A stretch of 34,963 bases of DNA from the NCBI GenBank assembly GCA_021795215.1, contig JAJYPS010000016.1:1-34963 (forward strand), given 5' to 3'. The notes under the pieces were generated by a model. That model did no database searches. It was not told the DNA's origin and saw only the letters and a list, made by a program, of their open reading frames with translations. This document shows positions 32,459 to 34,963 of the stretch, piece by piece; the stretch's first letter is position 1, and every line of letters starts with the position of its first letter. The position numbers and the translations under genes were made by a program. This stretch comes from Actinomycetes bacterium (GTDB lineage: Bacteria; Actinomycetota; Acidimicrobiia; Acidimicrobiales; JAKAOS01).

Positions 32459-32659
32459 TCAGCGGCGACCGGCCGACGCCAGCTCCAGCACCTGGGAGAG
32501 CGCTGCGGGTGCTCCTCCCGCGCTCCAGCGGCGGGAGTCGCAGTAGGAGCAGCTCTCCATCAGGACGGGACTACTGGCGACTGTGAGCGAGATCTGGACC
32601 ATGCTGCTCTGGCGGCAAACTGGGCAGGGGCGGGAAGTCACGGTCTGTCTCTCCTCCAT
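32459..32659 (-). CDS. Small zinc-ribbon protein
   Basis: A 66-residue protein with two C-x2-C pairs, C12-PV-C15 and C36-SY-C39, separated by about 20 residues that look like a beta hairpin (MVQISLTVASSPVLME). This is the layout of a zinc ribbon. A helical C-terminus follows (AALSQVLELASAG). The function is unknown; a nucleic-acid or protein adaptor is typical of such folds. The ATG at 32659 is preferred because the cysteine core starts soon after it; an earlier start at 32776 would add 39 unconvincing residues. No strong ribosome site is seen. It is the first gene of the operon leading to ahcY. Confidence 0.68.
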   Translation of the reverse strand: MEERQTVTSRPCPVCRQSSMVQISLTVASSPVLMESCSYCDSRRWSAGGAPAALSQVLELASAGRR

Positions 32660-32743
32660 GTGAGTGCGGTGCCGGAACGGCGTCGGATGCTTGATGTCCT
32701 GCGCCGGCGATCCGGCCACGAACAGAACATCGGTCCATCCGTG

Positions 32744-32821
32744 CCTCACGGTGAGGATGGTTCGGACAACCGTCACGCAGGGTGGCGGCGGGAAGCCGCC
32801 AGGACTAGAGATCCCTAGTCC
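32744..32821. other. Cluster of three perfect inverted repeats upstream of the zinc-ribbon gene
   Basis: CCTCAC-G-GTGAGG (32744-32756) looks like a repressor operator. TGGCGGC-GGGAA-GCCGCCA (32783-32801) and GGACTAG-AGATCC-CTAGTCC (32802-32821) are two 7-bp hairpins directly side by side. They lie where the minus-strand operon promoter and the end of the CPBP protease transcript should be, so they may serve as operator and terminators. No T-run is present. The remainder of the gap 32660-32996 holds the minisatellite and no gene. Confidence 0.6.
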
Positions 32822-32841
32822 GTCGGGAGGACTCGCTGGTC

Positions 32842-32958
32842 GGACTCGGCCGGGGGCTCACTGGCCGGACTCGGCCGGGGGCTCACTGGCCGGACTCGGC
32901 CGGGGCTCACTGGCCGGACTCGGCCGGGGGCTCACTGGCCGGACTCGGCCGGGGGCTC
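32842..32958. repeat. 25-bp minisatellite, about 4.7 copies
   Basis: The unit GGACTCGGCCGGGGGCTCACTGGCC is repeated at 32842, 32867, 32892 (one G shorter), 32916 and 32941 (partial), with a diverged partial copy before the first. Between units, GGCCG-GACT-CGGCC can form a 5-bp hairpin, so the array would fold into a row of hairpins. It lies in the gap between the zinc-ribbon operon and the CPBP protease gene. Confidence 0.97.
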
Positions 32959-32996
32959 GGGTCGCTTGTGCCCCGGACGTGTGTCATCGACCTGTG

Positions 32997-33815
32997 TCAG
33001 TGAAGGTGCGTCAGCGCGAGGAACGACGTCGCGTTGAACGCCGCATGAGCCACGATGCCCGGTCCCAGCCGTCCGGTCGCCTGCGCCATCGTCGCCAGCG
33101 CCAGCCCGAAAGCTGCCAGGCCGAGGAGCTGCAGCGGCTCGACGTGGGCGACGCCGAACAGCAGCGCGGACACCACGGCTGCGGCCCACCGGCCGGCGGC
33201 ACCTCCGGACCGCCGCCTGCGGGCATCTCCCCCGGCTCCTCGCCGGCCCTCCGCCCGCGCTCCCGCCCTTGGGTACCCGAAGTGGCCCTCCAACGAGCGG
33301 AGCACCAGACCCCTGAAGAACAGCTCCTCGACCGTGGGTGCAGCGACGACGATCAGCACGCCCAGAAGAACGAGTGCGGGGCCGTGGTGCGCCACCGACG
33401 TCAACTGCCGGCCGGGAGCGCTCATCCGCTTGGCGAAGTGAGGCACCAGTGGTGCGATCGGAAGGTAGACGAGCGGGAGCACTACGAGCTGGAAGAGCGT
33501 CCCGACCGCCAAGCCGAGCGGCACGTCGGGCCAGAGCTTCAGCGTCAGGCCGAAAGCCGCCCGGAGGCCGCGGCCAGCCCCCTGCGCCCCCGACAGGGCG
33601 GCGGCCACGAAGCAGCACCACTCCGCCAGGAAGCTGACGGTCAGGACGCCGATGCCGCCGGAACCGCCCGTGCCCACGAGGGACTGCCAAGTGACGACTG
33701 CCACGCTGGAAAGGAGAACAGCCCCGAGGTACCCGCCTGCGGCGAGCGACAGGCCCCAGGGAATGAAGTCCGGGCGCCGCTCCAGGTTCGGATCGAGAGC
33801 TTCGGCGTCAGGCAC
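32997..33815 (-). CDS. CPBP-family intramembrane metalloprotease
   Basis: A 272-residue membrane protein with about six to eight helices and the three CPBP (Abi, Rce1-like) motifs: EELFFRG (163-169) with the glutamate pair, FGVAH (220-224), and HAAFN (257-261). These residues bind zinc and catalyse cleavage inside the membrane; bacterial members act on peptides, bacteriocins or anchored proteins, mostly unknown. About 25 Arg/Gly-rich residues (184-208) are inserted between the first and second motifs and are probably a cytoplasmic loop. The GTG at 33815 is the farthest plausible start; there is no strong ribosome site. It is divergent from ftsH with about 90 bases between them. Confidence 0.88.
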   Translation of the reverse strand: MPDAEALDPNLERRPDFIPWGLSLAAGGYLGAVLLSSVAVVTWQSLVGTGGSGGIGVLTVSFLAEWCCFVAAALSGAQGAGRGLRAAFGLTLKLWPDVPLGLAVGTLFQLVVLPLVYLPIAPLVPHFAKRMSAPGRQLTSVAHHGPALVLLGVLIVVAAPTVEELFFRGLVLRSLEGHFGYPRAGARAEGRRGAGGDARRRRSGGAAGRWAAAVVSALLFGVAHVEPLQLLGLAAFGLALATMAQATGRLGPGIVAHAAFNATSFLALTHLH

Positions 33816-33895
33816 CGACGAGGTCCACCATCAGCGGGCAGTCACTCCACGGACGGCGCAGGGCGGGTCGATAGCCGCTTTCCCTTGCAAACGCA

Positions 33896-33901
33896 TACCA
33901 T
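33896..33901 (+). promoter_or_regulatory. Candidate -10 element for ftsH, leaderless transcript
   Basis: TACCAT ends six bases before the ftsH ATG at 33908, and no ribosome-binding sequence precedes that ATG. Transcription would then start at or next to the A of ATG. Leaderless messages are common in actinobacteria. The -35 region is unclear. Confidence 0.38.
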
Positions 33902-33907
33902 AGCGCC

Positions 33908-34963
33908 ATGAGCCGTCAACCCCTGGACCCCCGCCGTCCCGGTGCGGGGGGCACGCCCAACGCGCCCGAGCAGAGCTGGCGCTGGGTGATCGTCGCCATT
34001 GCCGTCCTCGTGGTGCTGGTGATCGTCGCTTCCAACTTCTTCTCCCACCACGCCGGCCAGTTGATATCCTACGGCACGTTCCTTCGCGACGGCGTTCAGC
34101 TGCACGAGGTCCGCAGCGCAGTGTTCGACAACGTTACCGGTCAAATAGTCGGGGTCTTCAACAGCGGAGCGCAGTTCACTTCCAACGGTCCGGCTCCGGT
34201 AATTCCGACCGACATATCGTCGCTGCGCGCAGCCGGCGTGAAGGTTGCGTTCACGCCCCCGCCGAACGGCTTCCTTGCGCAGATGGGCCTCTACCTGTTC
34301 GTGTTTGCCCTGGTGGCTGCGTTCATCTTCTGGATGAACCGCCGAGCTCAGGGCCAGATGTCGGGAATAATGTCGATCGGTCGGTCGCGTGCGAAGGTGT
34401 TCTCCACGGATCGTCCTCGGACGACTTTCGCCGACGTAGCGGGGTACTCCGGTGTCAAGCAAGAGATTTCGGAGGTAGTGGACTTCCTCAAGTCGCCGGG
34501 CCGCTTCAAGGACATAGGAGCAAAGATCCCCAAGGGGATCCTCCTGGTGGGACCACCAGGGACCGGAAAGACCCTGCTGGCGAGAGCGGTGGCAGGAGAG
34601 GCGGGCGTGCCGTTCATGTCCGTGTCGGGCTCCGACTTCATGGAGATGTTCGTGGGCGTCGGCGCGAGCAGGGTGAGAGACCTGTTCCAGACGGCTCGCA
34701 AGCAGGCACCTGCCATCATCTTCGTGGACGAGGTGGACTCGATCGGGCGCAAGAGGGGAGCCGGCCTGGGCGGCGGGCACGACGAGCGGGAGCAGACGCT
34801 CAACCAGATGCTGGCCGAGATGGACGGGTTCGAGGCGACCGAGGGGATCGTGATGATGGCCGCCACGAACAGGCCGGACATCCTCGACCCTGCACTTCTG
34901 CGTCCCGGCCGGTTCGACCGCCAGATCGTCGTGCCCCTGCCCGACCTCGACGAGCGGCTTCCG
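33908..34963 (+). CDS. ftsH: ATP-dependent zinc metalloprotease FtsH, N-terminal part
   Basis: The reading frame is open for 352 codons and runs off the window. Two membrane helices (about 26-46 and 120-142) flank a short outside domain. The AAA domain follows: Walker A GPPGTGKT (215-222), pore-loop [17 protein letters not shown], Walker [12 protein letters not shown] (D274, E275), and the second region of homology [21 protein letters not shown] (about 317-337). The HEXXH zinc protease domain lies beyond the window. FtsH extracts and degrades membrane and short-lived proteins. The first residues after ATG are Arg/Pro/Gly-rich and cytoplasmic. It appears to be translated from a leaderless message. 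Confidence 0.97.
   Translation, partial: MSRQPLDPRRPGAGGTPNAPEQSWRWVIVAIAVLVVLVIVASNFFSHHAGQLISYGTFLRDGVQLHEVRSAVFDNVTGQIVGVFNSGAQFTSNGPAPVIPTDISSLRAAGVKVAFTPPPNGFLAQMGLYLFVFALVAAFIFWMNRRAQGQMSGIMSIGRSRAKVFSTDRPRTTFADVAGYSGVKQEISEVVDFLKSPGRFKDIGAKIPKGILLVGPPGTGKTLLARAVAGEAGVPFMSVSGSDFMEMFVGVGASRVRDLFQTARKQAPAIIFVDEVDSIGRKRGAGLGGGHDEREQTLNQMLAEMDGFEATEGIVMMAATNRPDILDPALLRPGRFDRQIVVPLPDLDERLP

Noticed and set aside
32842-32958. CRISPR array
   Set aside because: The 25-bp units follow each other directly with no variable spacers and no cas gene is near.

Overview
The window is GC-rich (about two thirds G+C by eye) and densely coded, with many GTG and TTG starts and stop/start overlaps of the ATGA, GTGA or TTGA type. 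The gene order hpf - response regulator - secA - prfB - ftsE - ftsX, and the cluster of phosphomannomutase, Trm112-like protein, SIS-type sugar isomerase and ahcY, are actinobacterial. With the rubrerythrin/PerR cluster and the sulfur-carrier genes, an Acidimicrobiia-like actinobacterium is the best guess; that is inference, since no rRNA or lineage marker is present.

Layout. (1) 1-124: the right end of an IS200/IS605-type tnpB element, with the last codons of tnpB and the 3' part of a probable omega RNA; it ends on the stop codon of the neighbouring gene. (2) 121-3266, minus strand: a peroxide/iron cluster in the order Fur/PerR regulator, rubrerythrin, Fe-S (heterodisulfide-reductase-like) protein, DUF3501, with an AT-rich palindromic operator candidate in front. 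(3) 3347-3795: a non-coding, highly structured intergenic region. (4) 3796-8706: a lipid/diacylglycerol-kinase-like gene (+), a KimA-like APC transporter and a membrane diguanylate cyclase (both -), and a membrane protein of unknown function (+).

(5) 8781-14992, minus strand: ten tightly packed genes, most overlapping by a few bases. They encode two YeeE/YedE (TsuA-like) sulfur permease proteins, one fused to a TusA domain, then a small membrane protein, a DsrE-type protein, two further small proteins that may be DsrE/F/H-like, a YVTN-propeller lipoprotein, a CcdA-like electron transporter, a small CxxC thioredoxin-like protein and a SAF-domain protein. I read this as a machine that imports reduced sulfur, passes it as persulfide between carriers and links it by thiol redox chemistry to the outside of the cell. 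A membrane-anchored LuxR-type regulator (15338-16324, +) is divergent from it. This is the most original system in the window.

(6) 16355-25385, minus strand: aldo/keto reductase, endonuclease IV, ftsX, ftsE, prfB, secA, a NarL-type response regulator and hpf: core secretion, translation and division genes. (7) 25763-32659, minus strand: ahcY, phosphoglucose/phosphomannose isomerase, Trm112-like protein, phosphohexomutase, a large multi-spanning glycosyltransferase-like protein and a small zinc-ribbon protein; this looks like sugar-nucleotide and envelope glycan supply plus methyl-cycle recycling. (8) 32660-34963: a hairpin- and minisatellite-rich gap, a CPBP-family membrane protease (-) and ftsH (+), which runs off the window.

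A recurring feature is short tandem repetition: 12-bp units in the Fe-S gene, 15-bp units in the transporter tail, 18/54-bp units in the diguanylate cyclase tail, a 25-bp intergenic minisatellite near 32900 and smaller arrays near 20100 and 32370. No tRNA, rRNA or CRISPR array was seen.
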